A stretch of DNA of 64,000 nt from Desulfatibacillum sp. (GCA_020725555.1 DYEU01000034.1:124001-188000); one strand, 5' to 3'. Shown: positions 8,023 through 17,015, numbered from the stretch's first letter. Program-made: numbers and translations. Notes: generated by a model from the sequence alone, not told the origin.

Positions 8023-9361
8023 GGCCCCGTCGATGACGGAGGCCCTGCGCAGGATCCGCGAGGAGTTCGGGCCCGACGCCGTCATTCTCTCCGCCCGGAG
8101 CCTGCGGCGCTTTCCGGGAGCCTTCGGCCTGTCGCGGACGACGCGGGTCGAGGTGACCGCCGCGGTCGACGCGGAAGGCTGGGCACCCGCGCCACCGGCC
8201 GCGCCCGCCGGCCTTTCCGAAGGGGAGGCCGGATCGGGGCGCCGGGGCCTTCTGCCCGCCCTCCAGGCCCACCTGCGCGGCCTGGGAAGCCGCGGGAGGC
8301 CCGCCGCCGCGGCCGGTCGCGCCGCAGCCTGCGGTGAAACGCTTCATCGCGCCTTCGTCACGGGGGGGGTCGACCCCGAGATCGCGGAGCGCTGGGTCGA
8401 TCGGCTCGCCGGCGCACCGGAGGCGAATGAGAGCGCGCCGCCCGCACGGCTGCAGGCCGCGGCCGCCGCGCTCCTCGCCGAGCTCGGGTTTGCGGAGGCC
8501 AAGCCCGCCGATGCGGCGCCGCGACGCTCGGCCTTCGTCGGGCCGGCGGGGGCGGGCAAGACGACCCTCGTCGCCAAGCTCGCCGCCGCCGAAGTGCTGC
8601 GGCAGGGAAGGCGCCTTGCGCTCCTCAGCCTCGACGACCGGCGCGTCTGCGGGGCACAGGAGCTCTCCGCCTTCGCCGCCGCGCTCGGCGTGCCGTTTGC
8701 CGCCGCCCGCTCGGGCCCGGAGGCCGCACGCGCTCTCCAGGGCTGGTCGGAGATCGACTGGGTCTTGATCGACACCGCCGGGGTGGCCCCGGACGAGGAG
8801 GATCGGCTTCGCGAGACCCTGGGGCTCCTTGCGGCCTCCGGCTGCACGGATACCCACCTGGTTCTGCCCGCGGGGTTGCGCGACGCCGATTGCCGCCGGG
8901 TGGTCGGACGCTTCGCCCCCCACGGAATCGGCGCGCTCGCCTTCACCCGACTCGACGAGACGGCGTTTCCGGGGGCCGTCCTCAACGCCGCGCTCGCCTT
9001 CGGCCTGCCGGTCTCCTGGATCGGCACCGGCCGGCGGATCCCGGAGGACCTGGCCGAGCATCCCGCGGCGTGGCTCGTGGAGCGGCTCTGGCCGGAGGAA
9101 GCGGGCGACCGTGCGGGGGCGGCGCCGCGCCGGGCCCCGGAGGCCGCGGCCGCGTGGGTCGCCAACCGCAACTCCGAGCTCTACCACCGGGAAGGCTGCC
9201 CATGGGCCCGGCGCATCAAGGCCGAACACCTGCTGCGTTTCGAGACGGCCGCCGCGGCCGAGGCGGCGGGGTACCAACCCTGCCGCACCTGCATGGCCGG
9301 GGGGGAGGCGGCCGCACCGGAGATGGCCGCGGTCCGGCCGCGCTGTTCGGTGCGGCTCTGA
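8003..9361 (+). CDS. flhF: Flagellar placement GTPase FlhF with C-terminal Cys/His module
   Basis: FlhF (452 aa) is an SRP-type GTPase that marks the site of flagellar assembly. The N-terminal 'RMKRFEAPSMTEALRRIREE' is typical. G1 is 'GPAGAGKTT' (about 179-187), G3 'IDTAGV', G4 'TRLDE' in place of TKLDE. From about residue 384 an added domain is seen: 'WVANRNSELYHREGCPW' followed by 'GYQPCRTC'. This His/Cys pattern resembles the Ada-type or nuclease-tail zinc modules ('N-S-x-x-Y/F-H-x-x-x-C-x-x-A ... G-Y-x-P-C-x-x-C'). Standard FlhF ends before it. The in-frame G8 run at 8362-8369 does not break the gene. Confidence 0.93.
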   Translation: MRMKRFEAPSMTEALRRIREEFGPDAVILSARSLRRFPGAFGLSRTTRVEVTAAVDAEGWAPAPPAAPAGLSEGEAGSGRRGLLPALQAHLRGLGSRGRPAAAAGRAAACGETLHRAFVTGGVDPEIAERWVDRLAGAPEANESAPPARLQAAAAALLAELGFAEAKPADAAPRRSAFVGPAGAGKTTLVAKLAAAEVLRQGRRLALLSLDDRRVCGAQELSAFAAALGVPFAAARSGPEAARALQGWSEIDWVLIDTAGVAPDEEDRLRETLGLLAASGCTDTHLVLPAGLRDADCRRVVGRFAPHGIGALAFTRLDETAFPGAVLNAALAFGLPVSWIGTGRRIPEDLAEHPAAWLVERLWPEEAGDRAGAAPRRAPEAAAAWVANRNSELYHREGCPWARRIKAEHLLRFETAAAAEAAGYQPCRTCMAGGEAAAPEMAAVRPRCSVRL

Positions 9362-9389
9362 CCGCGGGAGGGGAGGGGAGCGTCCAGGC

Positions 9390-10283
9390 ATGAGCCCGAC
9401 GGTTTCCAGAAAAGTGATCCCGCTTCCCCGGCGGGGAGGCCCCGGCACCGGGGAGCCGCCACCCGGCCGCAAGCGGCCGACGCGGGTCCTCGCCGTGACG
9501 AGCGGCAAGGGCGGGGTCGGCAAGACGAACATCGTCGCCAATCTCGGCTTCACCCTCAGCCGGCTGGGGAAAAAGGTCATGATCCTCGATGCCGACCTGG
9601 GGCTGGGCAACCTCGATGTCCTGCTCGGGATCGCCCCGCGGTGGAACATCTCCCACGTCATCCGCGGCGAGCGCGTGCTTGCGGACATCCTGGCCGAAGG
9701 CCCCGGTCCCATGCAGATCCTGCCCGCCGCCTCGGGGATCCAGGAGCTCACGCGCCTCAACGCCGAGCAGAAACTGCAGCTCTTTTCCGACCTCGACCGC
9801 CTGATCGACGGCGTGGATCTGCTGCTCATCGACACGGCGGCCGGCATCTCGTCGAACGTCATGGACTTCAGCGTGATGGCCCAGGAGATCGTCGTCGTCG
9901 TCTCCCCCGAGCCGACCTCGATCACCGACGCCTACGCGTTGATGAAGGTGCTGTCGCTCAAGTACGCGGAGAAGTCCTGCAAGCTGCTGGTCAACCTTGC
10001 CGCGAGCCCCCGGGAGGCGCGCGACGTGTTCCGCCAGCTCGAGCTGGTCACCGGCCGCTTCCTGGACATCCGCATCGAGTACTGGGGCCACATCCTGCGG
10101 GACGACCACCTGGCCCGCGGGGTCAAGCACCAGCGGCTGGTGAGCGAGCTCTACCCCGAGTCCCGGGCCGGGCGATGTTTCACCGAGCTCGCCCGGCGGG
10201 TGATCGCCACCCCCCCCGCCCACCGGCCGAAAGGGGACACGCACCTCTTCTGGCACCATCTGGTGCGCGGTCATCACCCCTGA
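9390..10283 (+). CDS. flhG: Flagellar number regulator FlhG/FleN (MinD-like ATPase)
   Basis: This 297-residue MinD/ParA-type ATPase works with FlhF to limit flagellar number and, in several proteobacteria, antagonises the sigma-54 activator FleQ. The deviant Walker A 'SGKGGVGKT' is at about 38-46, then 'ILDADLGLGNLDVLLG', 'LLIDTAAGISSNVMDF' and 'VVSPEPTSITDAYALMK'. The start at 9390 follows GGGGAGGGGAG by about 10 bases. An upstream frame is open but overlaps flhF and lacks similarity, so this ATG is chosen. Confidence 0.96.
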   Translation: MSPTVSRKVIPLPRRGGPGTGEPPPGRKRPTRVLAVTSGKGGVGKTNIVANLGFTLSRLGKKVMILDADLGLGNLDVLLGIAPRWNISHVIRGERVLADILAEGPGPMQILPAASGIQELTRLNAEQKLQLFSDLDRLIDGVDLLLIDTAAGISSNVMDFSVMAQEIVVVVSPEPTSITDAYALMKVLSLKYAEKSCKLLVNLAASPREARDVFRQLELVTGRFLDIRIEYWGHILRDDHLARGVKHQRLVSELYPESRAGRCFTELARRVIATPPAHRPKGDTHLFWHHLVRGHHP

Positions 10284-10297
10284 GGGGAGGAGAACCC

Positions 10298-11089
10298 TTG
10301 CGTTACGCGACTTCGGGCATGCCCGCGCCGGCCGGGGAGCGCCGGCCGCGGAACACGGGGCGGAAGCGCTCCGCCTACCGCGAGCAACTGATCCAGGAAT
10401 ACCTGCCCTACGTCAAGCGCATCGTCCAGCGCATCGCCGCCCACCTGCCCTCCACGGTCGAGCTCGACGACCTCATGAACGTCGGGGTCATCGGGCTGAT
10501 TCAGGCCGTCGACCGCTACGACCCGCGGCGGGACAACAAGTTCATGACCTACGCGGCGTTTCGCATCAAAGGGGCGATCCTGAGCGAGCTGCGCTCGCGG
10601 GACTACCTCTCGCGCTCCTCGCGCCGCAAGCTGCGCGAGCTGGAGCAGGCCTGCCAGCGCCTCGAGCAGCGCCTGGGCCGCCAGCCCGAGGATCTCGAGA
10701 TCGCCGGCGAGATGGGGATCGACCTCGAGGAGCTCCACCGCACGCGGCAGATGGCCGGGATCTCCTTCATCAGCTTCGAGGAGCTCGGGGTCGCCTCGCG
10801 CGACGAAAAGGAAAAGCTCACCCAGTTTCTGGTGCAACACGAGGAGGACGCCCTGAGCCGCACCCGGCTCAAGGAGCTGAAGGAGGCGCTCGCGCGGGCG
10901 ATCGAGCAGCTGCCGGAGAAGGAACGGCTCGTGATCACGCTCTACCACCTGGAAGAGCTGACGATGAAGGAGACCGGCAAGGTCCTCAACATCACCGAGT
11001 CGCGCGTGTCGCAGATCCACTCTCAGGCGATCCTGCGGCTGCGGAACAGGCTGCGCAAGGAGCGGCTGATCGAGGACCCCGACGGCTGA
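10298..11089 (+). CDS. fliA: Flagellar sigma factor FliA (sigma-28)
   Basis: This FliA sigma factor directs late flagellar transcription. Region 2 is 'LPSTVELDDLMNVGVIGLIQ' to 'MTYAAFRIKGAILSELRSRD'; region 3 follows; region 4 is 'LPEKERLVITLYHLEELTMK' to 'ESRVSQIHSQAILRLRNRL'. I chose TTG at 10298 (263 aa) because GGGGAGGAG sits 5-7 bases upstream; ATG at 10319 would give 256 aa with no good ribosome-binding site. Two good target promoters are in this window (17013 and 42538). Confidence 0.96.
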   Translation: MRYATSGMPAPAGERRPRNTGRKRSAYREQLIQEYLPYVKRIVQRIAAHLPSTVELDDLMNVGVIGLIQAVDRYDPRRDNKFMTYAAFRIKGAILSELRSRDYLSRSSRRKLRELEQACQRLEQRLGRQPEDLEIAGEMGIDLEELHRTRQMAGISFISFEELGVASRDEKEKLTQFLVQHEEDALSRTRLKELKEALARAIEQLPEKERLVITLYHLEELTMKETGKVLNITESRVSQIHSQAILRLRNRLRKERLIEDPDG

Positions 11090-11126
11090 GGCCGGGCGGG
11101 TGGGCCGCGCGGACGAGGAAACGCCC

Positions 11127-11396
11127 ATGGAACCGGTCCGTTTTCCCCCCTCCATCCCGGCGGCGGCCCGGGCCGAGCGGGTGAAGCCCGCGGAGTCGCG
11201 AAAGGACGCCGGGCGGGAGCACGCCTTTCGGCGCTTCCTCAAGGGCGGCGGCGACGAAGGAAAGGACGAGGGGGAGGGGCCGGGCGGCGGGGCCAAGCCC
11301 CCGCCGGAGGCGGCCCCGGACGAAAAGGCCGCGGCCGCGGCGGCGGGCGATGCGGAAGAACCCACGCGGGGGCGGCGGATCGACATCCGGATCTGA
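11127..11396 (+). CDS. Small hypothetical protein between fliA and the DUF6115-like gene
   Basis: An 89-residue frame preceded by GGACGAGGAA. It is highly charged and low in complexity: a Pro/Arg head, 'KDAGREHAFRRFLKGGGDE', a Gly/Lys/Glu/Pro-rich middle and an 'RGRRIDIRI' end. It has no membrane segment, signal peptide or cysteine. I recognise no family. Its place in the flhA-flgF gap suggests an accessory motility protein, but that rests on position only. Confidence 0.6.
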   Translation: MEPVRFPPSIPAAARAERVKPAESRKDAGREHAFRRFLKGGGDEGKDEGEGPGGGAKPPPEAAPDEKAAAAAAGDAEEPTRGRRIDIRI

Positions 11397-11428
11397 GCCG
11401 CACCCCCCAGGTCACGGAGGGACGAGCG

Positions 11429-11944
11429 ATGTGGGAGGCCATGGTCGGCGGGCGCTGGGAGCTCTGGGCGGCAGGGACCCAGGTTGCGCTCAGCGCCCTG
11501 ATCCTCGCCGTTCTTGTCCTCGGGCGCCGCAAGGGCCGCGGCCTTGCCGCGGCTCCGGCGCCCCGGGCGGGATTCGAGGGCGAGGTGATGCTCCAGGCGC
11601 TTCGACAGCAGGCGGAGCAGTCGCTGTGGATGATCCGCTCCGCCGTGGAAGCCGAGCAGGCGCGGATGCAGGAAATCGTGCGCGCGCTCGAGCGGTGCGG
11701 CCAGGGTTCTCCCGCCGCCGGGGTCGAGCCGGCGTGGGAGCCGCGGCCTTTTCGCTTCGGGGCGTTTGCGGAGCAGGCCGCCGGGGCGGAGGAGCGATAC
11801 GCAAGCCTCCTCGAGCGGACGGCGCGGGGCGAACGCCTCAAGGAGGCGGCGGCCGCCGCCGGGCTCTCCCTCGACGAGGCCGAGCTCGCCCTCAAGGTGC
11901 GCCGCGGCCAGGCCGGGCCGACGAAGGCCGCGGCCCGGAAATAA
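11429..11944 (+). CDS. DUF6115/DUF2802-like membrane-anchored protein
   Basis: This 171-residue protein has one N-terminal membrane helix (about 16-36), a basic stop, a helical segment rich in Gln and Glu (about 50-90), and a C-terminal helix-turn-helix-like repeat ('RYASLLERTARGERLKEAAA' then 'GLSLDEAELALKVRRGQA'). That layout is shared by small proteins in flagellar operons annotated DUF6115 or DUF2802. Function is unknown. It sits between fliA and the flgF promoter. Confidence 0.72.
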   Translation: MWEAMVGGRWELWAAGTQVALSALILAVLVLGRRKGRGLAAAPAPRAGFEGEVMLQALRQQAEQSLWMIRSAVEAEQARMQEIVRALERCGQGSPAAGVEPAWEPRPFRFGAFAEQAAGAEERYASLLERTARGERLKEAAAAAGLSLDEAELALKVRRGQAGPTKAAARK

Positions 11945-12050
11945 TTGCCGCCCGGTGTCCCCGGCCGGAAACGAGGGCCCCGGCGCCGGAGCGCCCCAAG
12001 CGCCGGCGGGCGGCCTTGGCGGGGGAGGTGAGGCGCCTTGCGGGAGCCTC

Positions 12051-12066
12051 AGGCACGGCATTTGCT
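12051..12066 (+). promoter_or_regulatory. sigma-54 promoter of the flgF operon
   Basis: AGGCACG-N4-TTGCT matches the sigma-54 consensus except for the first T. The start point is predicted near 12077, 47 bases before the flgF ATG. It would drive flgF-flgG-flgA-flgH-flgI-flgJ, the rod and ring genes. Confidence 0.85.
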
Positions 12067-12123
12067 TTCTAATCCGGGGGCGGGGCCTCGGGAGAGGCCG
12101 AGTTCCCCGGCGGGAGAACGACG

Positions 12124-12891
12124 ATGAGCGGTGAGATCTACATGGCGGCGGCGGCCGCGCTCGCCTACGAAAAACGGCTCGAGGTCACGGCCGACAACCT
12201 CGCCAACCTCCAGACGGCGGGGTTCAAGCGCCAGGCGGTCTCCTTCCGCGCCTACGCGCTGGATGCGGAGAACAACGCCCGTCAAGTCTTCCCGCCCTAT
12301 CCGGCCGTGTCGGACGGAAGCCGCTTTTGGGTCGCCTACGAGGCACGGGTCGACCCCGCCGCCGGGCCGCTCAAGCAGACCGGGAACCCGCTCGACCTCG
12401 CCCTGAACGGGCCGGGCTTTTTCGCGGTCGAATCCCCCGAGGGCATCCGCTACACCCGCCGCGGCAACTTCACCCTGAACGCCGACGGCGTTCTCGTCAC
12501 CCAGGAAGGCTGGGCGGTCCAGGGCGAGGGGGGAGAGATCCGGCTCGAGGGGGGGCAGGCCGCCGGGGGGAGGGCGATGATCAGCGTGGGTCGGGACGGC
12601 ACCGTGCGGGTGGATGACCGCGACGTGGGCCGCCTGCGCATCGAGGACATCCCGGCCTCGGCCCTCGCCCGTGCCGGAAACGGCTATTTCCTCCCGCCCC
12701 CGGGCGGGGGGCTGCCCCTCGAGGCGGTGGACGTCGCCCAGGGGTTCCTCGAGATGTCCAACGTGGACGCCGTGCGGGGCATGGTGGAGATGATCGAGAT
12801 CCTGCGCGGCTACGAGTCCTACCAGCGCCTGATGCGCGCGGTGGACGAGATGAACGCGAAAAGCGTGAACGAACTGGGCCGCAGCGCGTGA
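12124..12891 (+). CDS. flgF: Flagellar proximal rod protein FlgF
   Basis: This rod protein (255 aa) is built on the flagellar axial fold. The N-terminal '[19 protein letters not shown]' and the C-terminal '[20 protein letters not shown]' helix form the conserved coiled-coil ends. The central '[19 protein letters not shown]' and '[19 protein letters not shown]' are typical of FlgF/FlgG. It is shorter than and distinct from the FlgG that follows, and its gene order identifies it as FlgF. Confidence 0.93.
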   Translation: MSGEIYMAAAAALAYEKRLEVTADNLANLQTAGFKRQAVSFRAYALDAENNARQVFPPYPAVSDGSRFWVAYEARVDPAAGPLKQTGNPLDLALNGPGFFAVESPEGIRYTRRGNFTLNADGVLVTQEGWAVQGEGGEIRLEGGQAAGGRAMISVGRDGTVRVDDRDVGRLRIEDIPASALARAGNGYFLPPPGGGLPLEAVDVAQGFLEMSNVDAVRGMVEMIEILRGYESYQRLMRAVDEMNAKSVNELGRSA

Positions 12892-12943
12892 GCGCCCACG
12901 GGGCGCCCGCGCGCGGCCGCAGAAGATCCGTGGAGGAAACGCC

Positions 12944-13732
12944 ATGATCCGCAGCATGTGGGCCGCCGCTTCCGGCATGCAGGCGCAGAGCCTGAACATC
13001 GACGTGATCGCCAACAACCTAGCCAACGTCAACACGACCGGCTTCAAGCGCAGCCGGGCCGAGTTCCAGGACCTGCTCTACGAAACCATGCAGCCGCCCG
13101 GCGGGTCGACCTCCGAGAACACCCAGGCCCCGACCGGGATCCAGATCGGCCATGGGGTCCGGCCGGTCGCCGTGGCCCGCAATTTCGCCGAGGGGGAGCT
13201 CCAGCTCACCAAGAACGAGCTCGATCTCGCCATCGAGGGCAACGGGTTCTTCCAGGTCACGCTCCCCAACGGCACGACGGCCTACACGCGGGCCGGCGCC
13301 TTCAAGCTCGACCGCGAGGGCCGTGTGGTGACCCCGGACGGCTTTTTGCTGACCCCGGAGATCACCGTGCCGACCGACGCGATCTCGCTGTCGGTCGGGC
13401 TCGACGGCACGGTGAGCGTTCTGGTCGCAGGCGATGCCGCCCCGCGCCAGCTGGGGACGATCCAGCTCGCGCGCTTCCCCAACCCGGCCGGCCTGCAGAG
13501 CATGGGCAAGAACCTCTTCCTGGAGACCGAGGCCTCCGGCGCGGTCATCGTGGGCACGGCGGGCGAGCAGAGCTTCGGCACGATCGCCCAGGGGTTCCTC
13601 GAGATGTCCAACGTGAGCATCGTGGATGAAATGGTGAGCATGATCACGGCGCAGCGGGCCTACGAAACGAACAGCAAGATCGTTCAGGCCTCCGACGACA
13701 TGCTCCAGACGGCAAACAACCTGCGGCGATAG
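12944..13732 (+). CDS. flgG: Flagellar distal rod protein FlgG
   Basis: FlgG (262 aa) forms the distal rod. The N-terminus '[20 protein letters not shown]' and '[20 protein letters not shown]' is close to the family consensus, as are '[19 protein letters not shown]' and the C-terminal '[20 protein letters not shown]'. The start follows GTGGAGGAAACGCC. Length equals the Salmonella protein within two residues. Confidence 0.98.
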   Translation: MIRSMWAAASGMQAQSLNIDVIANNLANVNTTGFKRSRAEFQDLLYETMQPPGGSTSENTQAPTGIQIGHGVRPVAVARNFAEGELQLTKNELDLAIEGNGFFQVTLPNGTTAYTRAGAFKLDREGRVVTPDGFLLTPEITVPTDAISLSVGLDGTVSVLVAGDAAPRQLGTIQLARFPNPAGLQSMGKNLFLETEASGAVIVGTAGEQSFGTIAQGFLEMSNVSIVDEMVSMITAQRAYETNSKIVQASDDMLQTANNLRR

Positions 13733-13753
13733 CCGGGGAGGGAGAACCGCGCG

Positions 13754-14734
13754 ATGCCCACCGTCCTGTTCCGACCGGCGTTTCTTCTTCTGGTCGTGCT
13801 GCACGCCGCGGCGCTCGCCCAGGCCGGCTCCGCGCCCGCCGTCCGGGTGCACATCCCCGCACAGGTCGAGGTGGTCGCGGACCCGATCCGGCTGGGCGAG
13901 ATCGCCCGCATCGAGACGGCCGACCCGCAGGAGCGCGACCGCCTGCAGGAGGTCTCCCTCGGCCGGGCCCCGCTTCCGGGCCGGGAGCGCCGCCTGGAGG
14001 CGGGCTGGATCGCTTCCCGGATCCGCGCCGCGGGGGTCTTGCCGGAGCGGGTCGCGCTCGAGGCGCCGGAGGAGATCGCCGTCCGGCGAGCCTTCGCCGT
14101 GGTGGAGCGCCAGGCGCTCGAGGAGGCGGTCCGCCGTCATGTCGCCGCGCAGGGGGGGGGGGCGGCGCACGGCTTGCGCATCCGCGAGATCCGGGTTCCG
14201 GAGTCGATCGTGGTCCCGCCCGGCGCGCTCGAACTCCGCGTCGCGGGCCCGAAAGGCGGTGAGCTCCTGGGGACCGTGCCGCTCACCGTGATCGTGAAGG
14301 CGGCCGAGGAGCCCGAGCGGCGCTTCCCGGCCGCGGTCACCGTGGAGCGGCTCGTCCCGGTGCTCGTCGCCCGGCGGCCTCTCGGAAGGTTCAAGCCCCT
14401 TTCCGAGGAGGACGTCGCGGTCGCCGAGCGGGATGCCGCCGGGCTGCCGCAGGATGCGCTCGCGCGGCCCGAGGCCGTCCTCGGCCAGAGGGTGAAGCGG
14501 CCGGTCGAGGCGGGGGCCGTGATCACCTCGGATCTGCTCGAGGCCCGGCCCGTGGTCAAAAACGGCGACCGCGTGCGCATCGTCGCCGAGTCGGCCGGGT
14601 TGCGGATCACGGCCTCCGGGGTGGCCCGCCAGCGCGGGGCGGTGGGCGAGATGATCCAGGTGGTGAACCTCGACTCCAACAAGGCCGTCGCCGCCCGGGT
14701 GGTCGACGAGCGCACGGTGCGCATCGAATTCTAG
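13754..14734 (+). CDS. flgA: P-ring assembly chaperone FlgA
   Basis: FlgA (326 aa) is a periplasmic chaperone for FlgI. A signal peptide (about 1-23) is followed by an N-terminal domain and the SAF-type C-terminal domain ('RFKPLSEEDVAVAERDAA', 'VKNGDRVRIVAESAGLRITA', 'AVGEMIQVVNLDSNKAVAAR'). It is longer than the roughly 220 residues of enteric FlgA, as is usual outside the gamma group. A G11 homopolymer at 14152-14162 lies in frame inside the gene; one slipped base would truncate it. Confidence 0.94.
   Translation: MPTVLFRPAFLLLVVLHAAALAQAGSAPAVRVHIPAQVEVVADPIRLGEIARIETADPQERDRLQEVSLGRAPLPGRERRLEAGWIASRIRAAGVLPERVALEAPEEIAVRRAFAVVERQALEEAVRRHVAAQGGGAAHGLRIREIRVPESIVVPPGALELRVAGPKGGELLGTVPLTVIVKAAEEPERRFPAAVTVERLVPVLVARRPLGRFKPLSEEDVAVAERDAAGLPQDALARPEAVLGQRVKRPVEAGAVITSDLLEARPVVKNGDRVRIVAESAGLRITASGVARQRGAVGEMIQVVNLDSNKAVAARVVDERTVRIEF
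14152..14162 (+). repeat. G11 homopolymer within flgA
   Basis: Eleven consecutive G residues encode Gly-Gly-Gly in the middle of flgA. It is the longest mononucleotide run I found in the window; the next are G8 runs in flhF (8362-8369) and in the PP2C gene (about 30395-30402). As read, the gene stays in frame. Confidence 0.9.
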
Positions 14735-14767
14735 CCGCCCGCGACGGGCGTAAGGGAGGAGGGCCTC

Positions 14768-15523
14768 ATGGTCCGAGGATGGCTTCGCGGAATGCGGGTC
14801 GCGGCGCTCTGCGCCGGCCTAACGCTCGCGGCCGGGTGCGCCGCCCGGCAGCCGCTCATCGTGCCGCAGGTGCCCCCGCCGCCGGCCGAGGCCTTCGAGC
14901 GCCAGGCGGCCGAGCGCCAGGCGGCCTATCAGGAAAACTCGCTCTTCACCGACGGCTCGGCGATGACCGGGCTCTTCCAGGACACCAAGGCCCGGCGCGT
15001 GGGCGACATCGTGACGGTCAAGGTCCAGGAGTCCTCCAAGGCGACCAACAAGGCGAACACCAAGACCGCGCGCGACTCGAGCCTCACGGCCGGGATCGAT
15101 GCCGCCATGGGGGTGGACACCTGGTGGCAGGACAAGCTGCTGCGTTGGCTGGGAAGCGACTTCCCCAAGGTCAACCCCTTCGGCGCGGTCTCGGTCAAGG
15201 GCGGCATGAAGAGCGATTTCGAGGGCGACGGCACGACCACGCGCAGCGGGGACCTCACCGCCTACATCACCTGCCGCGTGACCGAGGTCATGCCGAACGG
15301 CAACCTGCGCATCGTGGGCACGCGCGAGGTGCTGGTCAACCACGAAAACCAGATCATCATCCTCTCCGGGACGATCCGGCCGCGCGACATCGGCAGCGAC
15401 AACGTCATCAAGTCGATCTTCGTCTCCGACGCGAAGATCGCCTACAGCGGCTCGGGGGTCGTCGACGACCGCCAGCGGCCCGGCTGGCTGGCGACCTTCC
15501 TGGAGACCGTCTGGCCGTTCTGA
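14768..15523 (+). CDS. flgH: Flagellar L-ring protein FlgH
   Basis: FlgH (251 aa) is the outer-membrane lipoprotein of the L-ring. The signal peptide ends in the lipobox 'LAAGC' with lipidated Cys24. Family features include 'GSAMTGLFQDTKARRVGDIV', 'TVKVQESSKATNKANTKTAR', 'GDGTTTRSGDLTAYITCRVT' and the C-terminal 'DIGSDNVIKSIFVSDAKIAY'. Its presence shows an outer membrane. It follows flgA by 33 bases. Confidence 0.98.
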   Translation: MVRGWLRGMRVAALCAGLTLAAGCAARQPLIVPQVPPPPAEAFERQAAERQAAYQENSLFTDGSAMTGLFQDTKARRVGDIVTVKVQESSKATNKANTKTARDSSLTAGIDAAMGVDTWWQDKLLRWLGSDFPKVNPFGAVSVKGGMKSDFEGDGTTTRSGDLTAYITCRVTEVMPNGNLRIVGTREVLVNHENQIIILSGTIRPRDIGSDNVIKSIFVSDAKIAYSGSGVVDDRQRPGWLATFLETVWPF

Positions 15524-15537
15524 AGCGAGGAAGCCCC

Positions 15538-16653
15538 ATGCGCCGTCGACCCCACCGCGCCCTCGTCGCCGCCCTGCTCGCCCTGCTCGCCCTTCCCGCC
15601 CCGGACGCCCTGGGCGTGCGCATCAAGGACATCGCCACCTTCCGCGGCGTGCGGCCCAACCAGCTGGTCGGCTACGGGCTCGTCGTCGGGCTCGCCGGCA
15701 GCGGCGACAGCACGAGCACCCAGTTCACCCTCCAGTCGATGTCGGCCATGCTGGAGAAGATGGGGGTGACGATCTCCCCCGAGGACATCAAGGTGAAAAA
15801 CGTGGCCGCGGTCATGGTGACCGCGGATCTCCCCCCCTTTTCGCGCGTGGGCTCCCGGCTGGACGCGCTGGTCAACTCGATCGGCGACGCCAAGACGATC
15901 CAGGGCGGCACCCTGCTCCTCACCCCCCTCAAGGGGGCCGACGGCCAGGTCTACGCCGTCGCCCAGGGACCGGTCGCCACGGGCGGCTTCCTCGTGGGCG
16001 GCGGCTCGGGGGACAAGGTCGCCAAGAATTTCCCCACCGTCGGCCGCGTGGTCCAGGGGGCGACCGTGGAGCGGGAGATCCCCTTCCAGCTCAACCAGAA
16101 GGAGGAACTGGCGCTCTCGATCCACAAGCCCGATTTCACCACCGCGGAGCGGGTCGCCCGCGCGATCAACGAGGGGCTGGCGCTCGCGGCGGCCCGGGCG
16201 GTCGACTCCGGGACGATCCAGGTCCAGGTCCCGCCCGAGTACCGCGGCCGGGTCGCCCCGCTCATCGCCCAGATCGAGAACTTCCAGGTCGCCCCGGATG
16301 CGATCTCGCGGGTGGTGATCAACGAGCGCACGGGAACGGTCATCATGGGGGAGAACGTGCGCATCGCGACCGTGGCGATCGCCCACGGCAACCTGAGCGT
16401 CGAGATCAAGCAAACCCCGCAGGTCTCGCAGGCGCTGCCCTTCGCCCCGGGCGGCCGGACGGTCGTCACCCAGGAGTCCCAGACCTTCGTCCAGGAGGGC
16501 CGCGCGCCGCTGCAGATCGTGCCCACCGGGGTGAGCATCGGCGAGGTGGTGCGCGCGCTGAACGCCCTCGGCGTGAGCCCGCGCGATTTGATTTCGATCC
16601 TGCAGGCGCTTCGCGCCGCGGGCGCCCTGCAGGCCGAGCTGGAGATCATGTGA
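15538..16653 (+). CDS. flgI: Flagellar P-ring protein FlgI
   Basis: FlgI (371 aa) builds the periplasmic P-ring. A signal peptide (about 1-25) precedes 'VRIKDIATFRGVRPNQLVGY', 'GLAGSGDSTSTQFTLQSMSA' and 'VNERTGTVIMGENVRIATVA', all family hallmarks. The ATG at 15538 follows GCGAGGAAGCC; the frame stays open far upstream across flgH, but those codons are not FlgI-like. Its stop overlaps the start of the FlgJ-type gene. Confidence 0.98.
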   Translation: MRRRPHRALVAALLALLALPAPDALGVRIKDIATFRGVRPNQLVGYGLVVGLAGSGDSTSTQFTLQSMSAMLEKMGVTISPEDIKVKNVAAVMVTADLPPFSRVGSRLDALVNSIGDAKTIQGGTLLLTPLKGADGQVYAVAQGPVATGGFLVGGGSGDKVAKNFPTVGRVVQGATVEREIPFQLNQKEELALSIHKPDFTTAERVARAINEGLALAAARAVDSGTIQVQVPPEYRGRVAPLIAQIENFQVAPDAISRVVINERTGTVIMGENVRIATVAIAHGNLSVEIKQTPQVSQALPFAPGGRTVVTQESQTFVQEGRAPLQIVPTGVSIGEVVRALNALGVSPRDLISILQALRAAGALQAELEIM

Positions 16654-17015
16654 TGCCCGATCCGCTCCGGGGCGCAAGCCCCGCCCTCGTTTCCCGGGAA
16701 GGACGCCCCTTGCGGCCCGCCGCCGCCCCCGCGGGCCGGGGGGGCGCGGACGAGGGCTTGAAGGCCGCCTGCCAGGAGATGGAGTCGCTCTTCCTCCAGC
16801 ACCTGCTCGGCGAAATGCGCAAGACGATCGATCGCGCGGGCCTCTTCGACGGCGGCCGGGCGGAGGAGCTCTACACCTCGTTTCTCGACGCCGAGCGGGC
16901 GCGCGTGATGGCCTCCTCCGGGGGCCTGGGACTTTCGCGGCTGCTCTACGAGCAGCTCGTCCCCCGGTTATCCGACCGGCCGGCCGGCCCGGGAAGCAGC
17001 CGGCAGTCGGACTAA
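16653..17015 (+). CDS. flgJ: Rod-binding protein FlgJ (N-terminal domain only)
   Basis: This 120-residue protein matches the N-terminal rod-cap domain of FlgJ: 'GLKAACQEMESLFLQHLLGE', 'MRKTIDRAGLFDGGRAEELY' and 'FLDAERARVMASSGGLGLSR'. The C-terminal muramidase domain of enteric FlgJ is absent, as in many deltaproteobacteria, so a separate peptidoglycan hydrolase must open the wall. The ATG shares its A with the flgI stop; a GTG one codon earlier is an equal alternative. Confidence 0.92.
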   Translation: MPDPLRGASPALVSREGRPLRPAAAPAGRGGADEGLKAACQEMESLFLQHLLGEMRKTIDRAGLFDGGRAEELYTSFLDAERARVMASSGGLGLSRLLYEQLVPRLSDRPAGPGSSRQSD

